Shown here in pieces: positions 34,751 to 44,844 of a DNA stretch of 64,000 nucleotides. The position numbers and the translations under genes are program-made. The number at the start of each line of letters is the position of its first letter. Positions within the stretch are counted from its first letter, which is position 1. This DNA is from Chromatiaceae bacterium (GTDB taxonomy: Bacteria; Pseudomonadota; Gammaproteobacteria; Chromatiales; Chromatiaceae). The stretch spans positions 124,001-188,000 of the forward strand of contig JACKMP010000003.1 in NCBI GenBank assembly GCA_024235315.1. The letters are read 5' to 3'. The notes beneath the pieces are model-generated. The model made no database searches. It had not been told where the DNA came from and saw nothing but the letters and a program-made list of their open reading frames with translations.

Positions 34751-36853
34751 TCAGTGCTCGACGCGGGACTGCCGGATCAACTCGCCCGCCTCATTGGGCG
34801 GTACCGGCTTGGAGAACCAGAAACCCTGTGCCTCGGGGCAGTCCATCGATACCAGGGCATCGAATTGACTTTGCGACTCGACGCCCTCGGCCACGACATT
34901 CATGTTCAACATGCGTCCCAGGCCGACGATCGTCTTGATGATCGCGGTGCTGTCATCCTCGATGCCCATATTGTGGACGAAAGATCTGTCGATCTTCAGG
35001 GTGTCGTAGGAACACCGCTGGAGATAGGAGAGCGACGAATACCCGGTGCCGAAATCGTCCATGTGGATCTTGACGCCAAACCGCCGCAGCTCGGCGAGCG
35101 CCGAGTGCGTCGCCTCCTCGTGATCCATGCAATCCCGCTCGGTCAGCTCGAGGGACAGATCCTGCGGCGCAATCGCACTGTCCATGACGATCTTTTTCAG
35201 GCGTTGGGCCGCGTTTTCGGCACGGAACATGCTGGCCGATACGTTCACACTCATCCCCAGCGGGCTGCCGTTGACGAACACCTTGCGCCACTCCTGCGCC
35301 TGCCGACAGGCCTGTTCGATGACCCACCAGCTGAGGGTCGCCAACATACCGGTATCCTCGATCACATTGAGGAAACTGTCGGGAGCGAGCAGGCCCCGTT
35401 CCGGATGCACCCAGCGCAACAGGGCCTCGAAGGCGACGATGCGGCGCTCGTTCAGCGTCACGATCGGCTGGTAATAGACGACAAATTCGCCCCGCGCCAT
35501 CGCACGCCGCAGCTCTGTCTCCAGGTTCAGGCGCGACACGGCCGCCTGGTGCATCGTCGGGTCAAAGATGACGGTGTTTTCGGTCTCCGAGCGCTTGGCC
35601 CGGTACATCGCCAGGTCGGCGTCGCGCAGGACTTCCTCCGGCGTGTCGTACTGCTCGGTGGCAACCGCTATGCCGATGCTGGCGCTGGTGTACATGCCGC
35701 GGCCTGCGATCGAGAACTCCTGCAGAAACAGGTTGTGGATACGCTCCGCCACCTGCGCGGTGTCGGACTCGTCCGTAATATCACTGACAAGAACCGCAAA
35801 CTCGTCGCCGCCCATGCGCGCAATGGTGTCTCCGGGCCGGATCACGCTGATCAGACGGCGGGCGATCGATACCAGCAGACTGTCGCCGGCAGAGTGGCCG
35901 AGGCTGTCGTTGACGAACTTGAAGCGGTCGAGATCGAAATAAAGTACCGCGAACCGCAACTGATTGTTGCGTTTGAAACGGCGCAGCGCCTGCTGCAGGC
36001 GGTCGATGAACAACACCCGGTTGGGCAACCCGGTCAATGCGTCGTGCAGCGCACGGTGGATCAGCTGGTTTTCCGTTTCCTTGCGCTTGGCGATGCTGCT
36101 GATCGAGCCGGCCATACGCACTTTCTTGCCCGCGGCGTTGGTAAGGATCACACCACGCGCGTAGACCCAGATGTAGTCGCCACTCTCGTGGCGCAGACGA
36201 TGCTCGTGTTCGAAATGCTGGCGCTCGGCGGACGGCTTGGCCGAAACGATGCGCCGCAACTCCGCGATGTCTTCCGGATGCACGCGTTCGAACCAGTCCT
36301 GCAGGCGGTCGATCGTGACTGTCTCCGGCAGACCGAGCAGCTCGTTCCAGCGCGGTGAAAAGTAGGCGCTGTCGCTGGCCGCCTCCCAATCCCAGATGCA
36401 GTCGTTGGCACCGGCGACCGCCAGTGCGTAGCGCTCCTTGACCTTGATCAGCGCCTGCTCCGCACGCTGCCGCTCCATCGCATAGAGGATCGCACGATGC
36501 AGCAGAGCGGCATTGACCTCCCGCTTGATCAGGTAGTCCTGCGCACCGGCCCGCACCGCGCTTGCAGCAGTGCGTTCTTCGTTGCAGTTGGTGAGGATGA
36601 TGACCGGCACACCCGGCGCAGCGCCGGACACGTGCTTGTAGCCATCGAGACCCTTGGTGTCTGGCAGATGCAGGTCCAGCAGGATAACGCTGGGACGCCG
36701 CCCGGTATCCAGCTCGGTCAGTGCCGCGCCGATACTGCGCACGTGATGAACCGAGTACTGATGCGAATAACGTTTGGCCAGATAGAGGCGGACGATCTCC
36801 GCTTCCTGAGGGTTATCTTCGACGAGCAGGACATCTATGCTTTCGACGTTCAT
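34751..36853 (-). CDS. Response regulator with PAS, GGDEF and EAL domains
   Basis: 700 residues. Receiver domain (about 1-125) has acidic pair ED, phosphorylatable Asp in LLDLHLPD and conserved Lys (IKREV). PAS/PAC (about 150-260), GGDEF (about 270-425, motif GGDEF intact) and EAL (about 435-690, motifs FEALLRW and DDFGTGYSS intact). It can make and degrade c-di-GMP, with balance set by phosphorylation. ATG at 36853 is used. The kinase gene ends 28 bp before, so they form a two-gene operon. Confidence 0.9.
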   Translation of the reverse strand: MNVESIDVLLVEDNPQEAEIVRLYLAKRYSHQYSVHHVRSIGAALTELDTGRRPSVILLDLHLPDTKGLDGYKHVSGAAPGVPVIILTNCNEERTAASAVRAGAQDYLIKREVNAALLHRAILYAMERQRAEQALIKVKERYALAVAGANDCIWDWEAASDSAYFSPRWNELLGLPETVTIDRLQDWFERVHPEDIAELRRIVSAKPSAERQHFEHEHRLRHESGDYIWVYARGVILTNAAGKKVRMAGSISSIAKRKETENQLIHRALHDALTGLPNRVLFIDRLQQALRRFKRNNQLRFAVLYFDLDRFKFVNDSLGHSAGDSLLVSIARRLISVIRPGDTIARMGGDEFAVLVSDITDESDTAQVAERIHNLFLQEFSIAGRGMYTSASIGIAVATEQYDTPEEVLRDADLAMYRAKRSETENTVIFDPTMHQAAVSRLNLETELRRAMARGEFVVYYQPIVTLNERRIVAFEALLRWVHPERGLLAPDSFLNVIEDTGMLATLSWWVIEQACRQAQEWRKVFVNGSPLGMSVNVSASMFRAENAAQRLKKIVMDSAIAPQDLSLELTERDCMDHEEATHSALAELRRFGVKIHMDDFGTGYSSLSYLQRCSYDTLKIDRSFVHNMGIEDDSTAIIKTIVGLGRMLNMNVVAEGVESQSQFDALVSMDCPEAQGFWFSKPVPPNEAGELIRQSRVEH

Positions 36854-36881
36854 CGGAACCCGTTGCAAGTCATCGGAAATA

Positions 36882-38027
36882 TCACCCCGTCAACGATTCG
36901 CCAGCATCGTCGGGCTGCGGCACCGAGAAGATAAACACGCTGCCGCTGCCAACCGATGATCGCACCCAGATCTTTCCTCCATGATTCTGAATGATGCGCT
37001 TGCAGATCGCCAACCCCATACCGGTGCCCGGCAGGCTGTCTGCCGCACCCGCTCTTTCAAACATACCGAATACGCGCTTTGCGTCTTCTTCGGGAATGCC
37101 CAGTCCGTTGTCCTTGACGCCGATACGCCATTCGTTGCGTACACGCTGGCTGCGCACCGTGATATGCAGAGGGCGCTCACTGCGAAACTTGATCGCGTTA
37201 CCGATCAGATTCTGAAATACACGCTGGAACTGCCTGCGGTCAACCATCAGAGTCGGCAGTGAATGCTGGCGCGTGATACTGCCACCGATCTCGTCAAGCG
37301 TGAGTTTGAACAGGCCCGTGACCTCATCCAGCAGCTCGTTGAAGTCGACCGGCTGTTTATCCGGTCGTGCATTTTGGAGCCGCGAATAGTCCAGCAGCTC
37401 GTCCAGCATCTCCTGCGTGCGCGTCAGATTGAACTGCAGGTGACCGAGCAGCTTGCCGCCCGACTCGCCAAGTTCACTCTGGAAGTCGTCGTTCAGCATG
37501 TCCGCATAGCGACGCGCCAGCTGCAGCGGGTCCTGCAGGTCGTGCGAGACCGCATAAACCAGGTTCTTGCGATCGTCGTCGCCCGCATTGTCGCCGTTGG
37601 TCTCTGCCAGGCGGCCGTCCTGGCGAAGGCTGAAGTCACGCTCCTGCGTCCCCAGCTTGGCCACGAGACGCGACAGCGCGATCATCCCGGCGCTGTTGCG
37701 TGGGTAAACCACGGCGACGCCTTCGCCCAGCACCGCATCGTGCTGTTCGGACCGCTCCGGTGTCACCAGCAGGGCCAGCAGCGCGTTGGGGCGGTTCTTG
37801 GTGCAAGTCGCAACAACGCTCTTCCAGTCCGACCAGTCCTGCCGGTCGTCCACCACGATCACCTGGTAGCTGTTCTCGGAGTAAATGGCCTCGAAGAACG
37901 CCTGCGCCGTCGACGCCGCGGACAAACGGACGCCGCCGCCGGTTTCGGGCCTGGCCAGGAGTGTCGTGAGTACCAATTCATCCGCAGCAGAGGCACTCAC
38001 AAAAAGAACATGCGTCTCGGTGTTCAC
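36882..38027 (-). CDS. Sensor histidine kinase with degenerate receiver domain
   Basis: 381 residues and no membrane segments. Residues 1-125 resemble a receiver domain, but the N-terminal acidic pair is replaced (VLFVSASAADE) and the usual Lys is not obvious, so it is probably not phosphorylated. HisKA (VSHDLQDPLQLARRY, His near 163) and HATPase (NLIGNAIKFR, DNGLGIPEE, GTGMGLAI) are complete and phytochrome-kinase-like. It most likely phosphorylates the c-di-GMP response regulator encoded next. Confidence 0.88.
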   Translation of the reverse strand: MNTETHVLFVSASAADELVLTTLLARPETGGGVRLSAASTAQAFFEAIYSENSYQVIVVDDRQDWSDWKSVVATCTKNRPNALLALLVTPERSEQHDAVLGEGVAVVYPRNSAGMIALSRLVAKLGTQERDFSLRQDGRLAETNGDNAGDDDRKNLVYAVSHDLQDPLQLARRYADMLNDDFQSELGESGGKLLGHLQFNLTRTQEMLDELLDYSRLQNARPDKQPVDFNELLDEVTGLFKLTLDEIGGSITRQHSLPTLMVDRRQFQRVFQNLIGNAIKFRSERPLHITVRSQRVRNEWRIGVKDNGLGIPEEDAKRVFGMFERAGAADSLPGTGMGLAICKRIIQNHGGKIWVRSSVGSGSVFIFSVPQPDDAGESLTG

Positions 38028-38622
38028 GCGTTATCGTTTTCGGCACTTTTATCGTTATCGCCAAGGTCGAACGCCGACATCCGTCGTAGAGTGACAGGTC
38101 TGTAACGCCGCGTCGGTATTCACTCGCGTGAGGCACACCGCCTTCGGCATCCGGACCCAGCCTGCGTTCGCCTTGATTTTTCTTTGTAAATCATAACCTA
38201 AGAGGCAATGACTTACGAATTTTCACGACTTGATTCTCGCAAAAAATAAGCCCTCGTAAATGGCGGATATTCGGCACATGACAATCCTTGACGCGTGCCA
38301 TGGTCACGCCCGAAAGGCCTTCGTCAAACTCGGAATTAAACGATTTTCTGCAGGCACGGCTGTCTTTTTCTGTCGGCATTTTTTCCAACTCCGGACCTTG
38401 TCCCGAACACAACTGGTGCGTTTAATTCCGGGCCGAAGGGGCCCGCCGGAGGGTTCAGGCCGCCCGACACACCTGTGCACAGCACCCTACTGCGGGGCTG
38501 GCGGTGGCCCGCCACCGGGATCCGGCGGCGCACTCATGGCATGATCGAATGCATTTCGCCAACGGTACATCTCCATTGCGACACAGCGAAGGCACCCCAC
38601 CAGGGGGTTCACAGGTGGATAA
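38028..38622. other. Low-GC intergenic region upstream of kinase and small membrane protein
   Basis: 595 bp between divergent genes, less GC-rich than the rest, with AT tracts around 38170-38260. Apart from the doubtful small gene listed next, and GC hairpin sequence around 38495-38530, I see no recognisable element. Confidence 0.4.
38191..38379 (-). CDS. Possible small protein (doubtful)
   Basis: 62 codons from ATG at 38379 with GGAG nine nt upstream. Sequence is polar and has three Cys and an unusual lack of proline. No homology recognised. Codon use is less GC3-biased than neighbours, as expected for non-coding DNA or a recent arrival. It may be spurious. Confidence 0.25.
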   Translation of the reverse strand: MPTEKDSRACRKSFNSEFDEGLSGVTMARVKDCHVPNIRHLRGLIFCENQVVKIRKSLPLRL

Positions 38623-38961
38623 ATGCAGCTGAATGATCCTTTCGGTCGGGTCTCGCGCAACAATCGGCGCGCTTACACGATGCTGCGTCAACGCCTGATA
38701 CAGGAGGGGGTTCGTGACGCCGCGGCCGTCGCCAGGATCAGGGAAAACATCAGGAGGACGGCAATCAGGATGGCGGCCATCGGGCTGGGTGTGCTGCTGT
38801 GCCTGATCTGGGCCTTCCCCCAGTCACGCGGACCGCTCGCAGGACTCGGCGTGCTTGCAATTGCCTGGTTTGCCGCCAACTACCTGCTGACCAGCACCTA
38901 TCTGCGGCGTTATCTTCGCGAGGAATGCGGCCGGGAAAATGGAGGCCCGGCCGCCGAATGA
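38623..38961 (+). CDS. Small membrane protein, conserved hypothetical
   Basis: 112 residues. A basic N-terminal region of about 45 residues (many Arg) precedes two membrane helices near 48-67 and 70-90, ending with a charged tail. AGGTGG sits about 6 nt before ATG. It leads a co-directional run with the DsrE-like and ApbE genes (48 bp and 8-77 bp gaps), so may share their function. No family recognised. Confidence 0.6.
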   Translation: MQLNDPFGRVSRNNRRAYTMLRQRLIQEGVRDAAAVARIRENIRRTAIRMAAIGLGVLLCLIWAFPQSRGPLAGLGVLAIAWFAANYLLTSTYLRRYLREECGRENGGPAAE

Positions 38962-39009
38962 ACACCGGACCCACCGCATCGACAACAACGACCCGGAGGA
39001 TACACAGCG

Positions 39010-39522
39010 ATGAACCATGCCCCCCTTCGAACCGGCCACCGTTACCTGTTCGCCGCCGCACTGCTGCTGACGACGCTCGGTGGCGCAATCCTGCCCACCA
39101 GCGGCCGCGCGGCCGATATGGCGAAGGTGGTTTTTCATGCCGACTTTGCCGACCCGCGTCGCTTCAGCGCGCTGTTGACCAGCGTCAACAATATGGTGAC
39201 TTACTATCAGAACGAGTTGATCGACTACGACGTACGTATCGTGTTCGTCGCCCACGGCATCCGTTTCGTCACTGACGACAAACTGAACGGCACACCGTTC
39301 CAGGAAGATGCCGACATGGCTGAACGCCGCGAGAGCAACAGCGGCCGACTCGGCGCACTGCACAGCGTGCAGGGCGTAAAACTCGAGCTGTGTGACATCA
39401 CGCGATCGCAGATCGGGCTCGGCGAAGACAAACTGGTCGAAGGCGTCAGTCTGGTGCCGTCCGGTGTCGTGCAGCTTGCAAAGCTGCAGGACGAGGGCTT
39501 TGCCTACGTCAAGATCGAGTAA
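39010..39522 (+). CDS. DsrE-like protein, exported
   Basis: 170 residues with a cleavable signal peptide (about 1-35, ending RAA). The mature part has a DsrE/DsrF fold: KVVFHADFADPRRFSALLTSVNNMV, then YDVRIVFVAHGIRFVTDD and the conserved LELCDITRSQIGL in which the Cys corresponds to the sulfur-carrying site in some relatives. The location in the periplasm differs from cytosolic DsrEFH sulfur relay proteins. GGAGGA lies 5-10 nt before the ATG. Confidence 0.82.
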   Translation: MNHAPLRTGHRYLFAAALLLTTLGGAILPTSGRAADMAKVVFHADFADPRRFSALLTSVNNMVTYYQNELIDYDVRIVFVAHGIRFVTDDKLNGTPFQEDADMAERRESNSGRLGALHSVQGVKLELCDITRSQIGLGEDKLVEGVSLVPSGVVQLAKLQDEGFAYVKIE

Positions 39523-39599
39523 CGTCATCCGTGCCACCGCGGCAACCCAAATCAACCAAGCGCCGACGCACGTCACTTCACTGGTGGCCGACCGCACCC

Positions 39600-40613
39600 A
39601 TGCCGCTCCGCGTGCTGGCACTGACCTTGTTGCTGATGGGCTGTAGCGCAAAGTCCGTCGAACCCGTCGAACTGACAGGTCGGACGATGGGTACCAGTTA
39701 CAGCATCAAGCTGGCGGCCACCCCGGACCCGACGCTGCAAGATACCCTGCAACGTCAGGTCGAGCAGCGCCTGCACGACATCAACGCGCAGATGTCCACC
39801 TACCTGGCGGACTCCGACCTGATGCGCTTCAACCGGAGCTCTTCCACCGAGTGGCTGGCGGTGCCGCCCGAACTGGTCGAACTGGTGGAACAAGCCAATC
39901 GCATCAGCGCACAGACCGACGGCATGTACGACATCACCGTCGGACCACTGGTCAATCTCTGGGGCTTTGGCAACGCCGGCACACGTTCCGCGGCACCGCC
40001 CGAGCAGGAGGTCACCGCGCTGCTGAAGCAAACCGGTTACCAACACCTGCAGGCCCGACGGTCGCCTCCGGCGCTTCGCAAAGACGTCGCCGGGTTGCAG
40101 GTCGACCTGTCCTCGATCGCCAAGGGTTGGGCCGTCGATCAGCTGGCGCGGCTCCTGATCGATCACGGCATCCGTGATTTCCTGGTCGAGATCGGCGGCG
40201 AGCTGCGCGCCAGCGGGCAGAAGGCCGCGGACCGGCCCTGGCGTGTTGCCGTCGAGCGCCCCCTTGATGGCTATCGCGAGGTTCAGCGGGTGATCGGCCT
40301 GCGCGATCTGGCAATGGCCACATCCGGGGATTATCGGAACTTCTTCGAAGACGGCGGCCATCGTTTCTCACATACCATCAGCCCGAAGTCCGGCCTGCCG
40401 GTGCAGCACAGTGTGGCGTCGGTGAGCGTGGTCGCCGACGACTGTGCGCAGGCCGACGCCTGGGCGACGGCGCTGATGGCGCTCGGGGAACGGCGTGGCC
40501 CGGAAGTGGCCGAGTCGCTGCAGCTCAAGGCGTTGTTCATCCTGCGAACCCCGGGGGGATTCGAGGAACGGATCAGCCCCGCGCTGCGAGACTCGGGGTT
40601 ACTCCGGGACTGA
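39600..40613 (+). CDS. apbE: FAD:protein FMN transferase ApbE (lipoprotein)
   Basis: 337 residues. Lipobox LLMGC gives a lipid-anchored periplasmic protein. ApbE motifs are visible: GTSYSI, STYLADSDLMRFNRS, YDITVGPLVNLWGFG, DLSSIAKGWAVDQLA, EIGGELRASG and ATSGDYRNF. The enzyme attaches FMN to Thr in target flavoproteins such as NqrB/RnfG or FMN-binding proteins. No such partner is in the window. GTG at 39531 is an alternative start. Confidence 0.9.
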   Translation: MPLRVLALTLLLMGCSAKSVEPVELTGRTMGTSYSIKLAATPDPTLQDTLQRQVEQRLHDINAQMSTYLADSDLMRFNRSSSTEWLAVPPELVELVEQANRISAQTDGMYDITVGPLVNLWGFGNAGTRSAAPPEQEVTALLKQTGYQHLQARRSPPALRKDVAGLQVDLSSIAKGWAVDQLARLLIDHGIRDFLVEIGGELRASGQKAADRPWRVAVERPLDGYREVQRVIGLRDLAMATSGDYRNFFEDGGHRFSHTISPKSGLPVQHSVASVSVVADDCAQADAWATALMALGERRGPEVAESLQLKALFILRTPGGFEERISPALRDSGLLRD

Positions 40614-40650
40614 GCCCGGCCCCGGTATGGGCCCAAGCAGCCCAGCCCCC

Positions 40651-41229
40651 TCAGATGCTCAATGCAAAGATCTCGGCATTGCTGAGCGCATGGTCGAAGA
40701 TCATGAAATCGTCGATCTGGCCGTGGAAGTAGTCGCTGCGCCAGTCCGGGTCGCTGGCGCTGCGTGCCCAGGTGTTGGTGCCAATCGCCAGGTCCTCGGT
40801 GTTGTTGCGCAGGTCCTGCGTGTAGTCCGCCTCGATGTCGACCTTCACCCCGTTCAGGTACAGGTGTGCCCCGTCGCGGCCGAAGCTGAATGCCAGGTCG
40901 TATTCCTCGCCCGCCTGCACCGAGCCGGCACCCGTGCTCAGCCACACCTCGTCATCGTCACCCTGCAGCCGCACCACGACCTCGTTGTTGCGCACCCAGG
41001 CACCGATGTGACCGCCGTCGCCATAGTCCCTGGCGTCCTTCGAAAACAGCGTGTCATAGTCCCAGCCCTCGGGCTCGTCGGCCACGAAGCTGAAGGCGAA
41101 GGTGCCGTTGGCCAACTCCAGTGATGCGTCGTGGTCCACCTCGACCTGGTCACCCGGGCCGTCCACCGTCACCGCGTCCAGCCGGTACACCGCCTCGGCC
41201 CGCAGCGCCGCCACGTCCACCGTCCCCAT
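40651..41229 (-). CDS. LamG/concanavalin A-like domain protein (possibly truncated)
   Basis: 192 residues forming one LamG jelly-roll (HDASLELANGTFAFSFVADEP, DGAHLYLNGVKVD, YFHGQIDDFMIFDHALSNAEI). These domains usually sit in larger secreted proteins that bind carbohydrates or matrix. Here no signal peptide and no other domain exist, and the frame starts right at the domain edge. It may be the C-terminal remnant of a larger surface protein or a standalone cytosolic lectin. No clear ribosome site. Confidence 0.6.
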   Translation of the reverse strand: MGTVDVAALRAEAVYRLDAVTVDGPGDQVEVDHDASLELANGTFAFSFVADEPEGWDYDTLFSKDARDYGDGGHIGAWVRNNEVVVRLQGDDDEVWLSTGAGSVQAGEEYDLAFSFGRDGAHLYLNGVKVDIEADYTQDLRNNTEDLAIGTNTWARSASDPDWRSDYFHGQIDDFMIFDHALSNAEIFALSI

Positions 41230-41273
41230 ACCCAGTGCATTCCGCGGCGCCTTGTCTCAGTTATCATGCCGTC

Positions 41274-42254
<981 letters not shown>

Positions 42255-42331
42255 CCGTTTATGAAACCGCGGGCAACCCGGCGAACTATGCTGTAATCAG
42301 CCCCGGGACCATCCATCCGAGGTCAGGACTC

Positions 42332-43432
42332 ATGCGATCAGCGACAGTCAGGCGGGTCTTGGCGCTCGGCGCACTGGTCCTCGCCGGGAGCAGCAACGCC
42401 GACCCCGATACAGTTTCGGCGGATTTCAAACGACTGCAGGACACCGGCAGCTGCGCACAATGCAACCTCGCCGGCGCCGATCTGTCGGGGATGCGCCTGA
42501 TGAGCGCGGACCTCTCGGGCGCCAACCTGCGTGGCGCGAAACTTCGCAAGACGATCCTGTTCGACGCCAAGCTGTCAGGCGCCGACCTGCGCGACGCCAC
42601 CTTCGAAAAAGCGAGCCTCGGGCGCATCGACCTGTCTGCGGCGGATCTGCGCGAGGTAGACCTGAGCGGCGCGCGACTCGCCCACGCGAAGCTGAGCCGA
42701 GCCAGGCTCGACGCCACCAATCTCAGCGACAGCATGCTCGAACACGCCGACCTGCGGGGTGCGGACCTGACCGGCGCCGACATGAGCAGAGCAGCGATGC
42801 GTTATGCAAAACTCGATGGCACCGTGTTCAACCGGGTTACGCTTATCGGGGCCGACCTGCGGCAGTTGGATTTCCGCCCCGTGGCAGGCCTGCAGGCCTG
42901 CGACCTGTCGCGTGCACGACTGCAGGGCGCCCACTTCGATGGACGGGACCTGCACGGAAACCGTTTTGACCATGCGGACATGCAGAATACCGGCCTTTCC
43001 GGGAGCGACCTTACAGACGTCTCGCTGGCAAAGGCGAATCTGCGCAAGGCCGACTTGCGCAACGCACAACTCGCCGGCGCCATGCTCGGCGGCGCGACCC
43101 TTACCGGTGTAAAGATGGAAGGCGCACAGCTGCGCGGGGCAAACCTGGAAGACGCGATTGTCGCCGGCAACCTCGTCGGCACGGATTTTTCCGCCGCCCG
43201 CCTTGTGCGTGCAGACCTGTCGGGGGCCAATCTCAATGATGCGCTGTTTCGCGATGCAGACCTGCAACAGGCCAATTTTTCGTCGTGCAACCTGTACGCC
43301 GCGGATTTCAGCGGCGCAAGACTGGTCGGGACCAGTTTCCGCGGCGCCAACCTGCGCAATGCAGTATTTACCGGTGCCGACATGTCAGGTGCTGTTTTCA
43401 CAAACGCGACCGGTGCACCCTTGCAGAAATAG
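42332..43432 (+). CDS. Pentapeptide-repeat protein, exported
   Basis: 366 residues. Signal peptide ends near SNA. Residues 45 to the end are about 60 pentapeptide repeats of A(D/N)LXX type (GADLSGMRLMSADLSGANL), which fold into a right-handed quadrilateral beta-helix. One stretch near 165-200 departs from the pattern. A periplasmic or surface location is expected from the signal peptide, unlike the Qnr/MfpA type that acts on gyrase. Confidence 0.82.
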   Translation: MRSATVRRVLALGALVLAGSSNADPDTVSADFKRLQDTGSCAQCNLAGADLSGMRLMSADLSGANLRGAKLRKTILFDAKLSGADLRDATFEKASLGRIDLSAADLREVDLSGARLAHAKLSRARLDATNLSDSMLEHADLRGADLTGADMSRAAMRYAKLDGTVFNRVTLIGADLRQLDFRPVAGLQACDLSRARLQGAHFDGRDLHGNRFDHADMQNTGLSGSDLTDVSLAKANLRKADLRNAQLAGAMLGGATLTGVKMEGAQLRGANLEDAIVAGNLVGTDFSAARLVRADLSGANLNDALFRDADLQQANFSSCNLYAADFSGARLVGTSFRGANLRNAVFTGADMSGAVFTNATGAPLQK

Positions 43433-43438
43433 GGAATG

Positions 43439-43460
43439 CCGGCCCGCAGGCCGGCCAATG
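43439..43460. terminator. Hairpin between pentapeptide gene and dctM
   Basis: Stem GCCGGCC / GGCCGGC with a CGCA loop in the convergent gap. No U-tract; possible bidirectional stop or stability hairpin. Confidence 0.45.
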
Positions 43461-43473
43461 ACGTTTGCCAACG

Positions 43474-44841
43474 CTATTTGATAATGATCTCCGGCCCCAT
43501 CAGGGTTGTCGGCAGCCAGGTCGAAATGAAGGGCACATAGGTCACGATAATCAGGAACAGGAACATGATCGCCACCCATGGCAGGGCCGCCTTGATCACG
43601 CGACCGATCGACATCTGCGCGACACCGGCAGTCACGAACAGGTTGAGCCCGACTGGGGGCGTGATCATGCCGATCTCCATGTTGACCACCATGATCACGC
43701 CCAGATGGATTGGATCGATGCCGAGTGCAATGGCGATCGGGAACACCAGGGGCGCGACAATGATCAGCAGACCTGACGGTTCCATGAACTGGCCGCCGAT
43801 CAGCAACAGCACGTTGACCATCACCAGGAACATCACCGGCCCGAAGCCCGCCGCCAGCATCGCCTCGGTGACCATCTGCGGGATACGCTCCTCCGTCAGC
43901 ACATGCTTGAGCAGCAGCGCATTGGCGATGATGAACATCAGCATGATCGTGAGCCGACCAGCCTCGAACAGCGCGTGCTTGGTGTCCTGGTGCCACAACA
44001 CCGACAATGCACGCCATGGAATCAGCGCGAGCGGACCGGCGTCTTTCTTGAACGGCCCCATGTCGCGATAGATGAAGTTGGCGATCAGGAAGGCATACAC
44101 GGCCGCGACCGCCGCCGCCTCGGTCGGCGTGAACACGCCACCATAAATACCGCCAAGGATGATGATCACCAGCATCAGGCCCCAACCGGCGTCACGTGCC
44201 GAGGTCAGCACCTCGGCCCAGCCCACCCATGGGTTCGACGGAAGTCCCTTGAAGCGGGCCCAGATATAGATGGCCAGCATCAACATGCCACCGGCCAGCA
44301 AGCCGGGAAACACACCGGCCAGGAACAGCCGGCCCACAGACACGTCGGTAGCCGCCGCATACACCACCATGACGATCGACGGCGGTATCAGGATACCCAG
44401 GGTCCCGGCATTACAGATCACACCGGCAGCGAATTCCTTCGTATACCCAACCTGCACCATGCCGGCGATCACGATACTGCCGATCGCCACCACGGTGGCT
44501 GGTGACGAACCGGAAAGGGCCGCAAACAACATGCAGGCGAAGACCGAAGCGATGGCCAGTCCACCCTTGAACGAGCCGACCAGGGCGACCGCAAAGCGGA
44601 TGATTCGCCGCGCCACGCCGCCAGTGGACATGAACACCGACGCCAGGATGAAAAACGGGATCGCCAGCAGCGTGTAGTGCCCCTCGAACGCATCGAACAG
44701 GGTCTGCGCCACCGAAGTCAGCGAGGCATCGTGGGAAAAGATGAACAGGAACAGTATCGACGACAACCCCAACGCAATGGCGATTGGCACGCCGATGAGC
44801 ATGAACAGAACGACCATACCGAAGAGGAGGGCGATTGACAT
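43474..44841 (-). CDS. dctM: TRAP transporter large permease (DctM type)
   Basis: 455 residues with about 12-13 membrane helices. Family features: start LFGMVVLFMLIGVPIAIALG, AALSGSSPATVVAIGSIVI, GTLGILIPPSIVMVVYA, and the C-terminal NLFVTAGVAQMSIG. It drives Na+-coupled uptake together with DctQ and the binding protein. 3-bp gap to dctQ. Confidence 0.93.
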   Translation of the reverse strand: MSIALLFGMVVLFMLIGVPIAIALGLSSILFLFIFSHDASLTSVAQTLFDAFEGHYTLLAIPFFILASVFMSTGGVARRIIRFAVALVGSFKGGLAIASVFACMLFAALSGSSPATVVAIGSIVIAGMVQVGYTKEFAAGVICNAGTLGILIPPSIVMVVYAAATDVSVGRLFLAGVFPGLLAGGMLMLAIYIWARFKGLPSNPWVGWAEVLTSARDAGWGLMLVIIILGGIYGGVFTPTEAAAVAAVYAFLIANFIYRDMGPFKKDAGPLALIPWRALSVLWHQDTKHALFEAGRLTIMLMFIIANALLLKHVLTEERIPQMVTEAMLAAGFGPVMFLVMVNVLLLIGGQFMEPSGLLIIVAPLVFPIAIALGIDPIHLGVIMVVNMEIGMITPPVGLNLFVTAGVAQMSIGRVIKAALPWVAIMFLFLIIVTYVPFISTWLPTTLMGPEIIIK

Positions 44842-44844
44842 GTC

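Noticed and set aside
34685..36358. Long open frame opposite the GGDEF-EAL response regulator
   Set aside because: Antisense to a gene with intact catalytic motifs; no recognisable protein.
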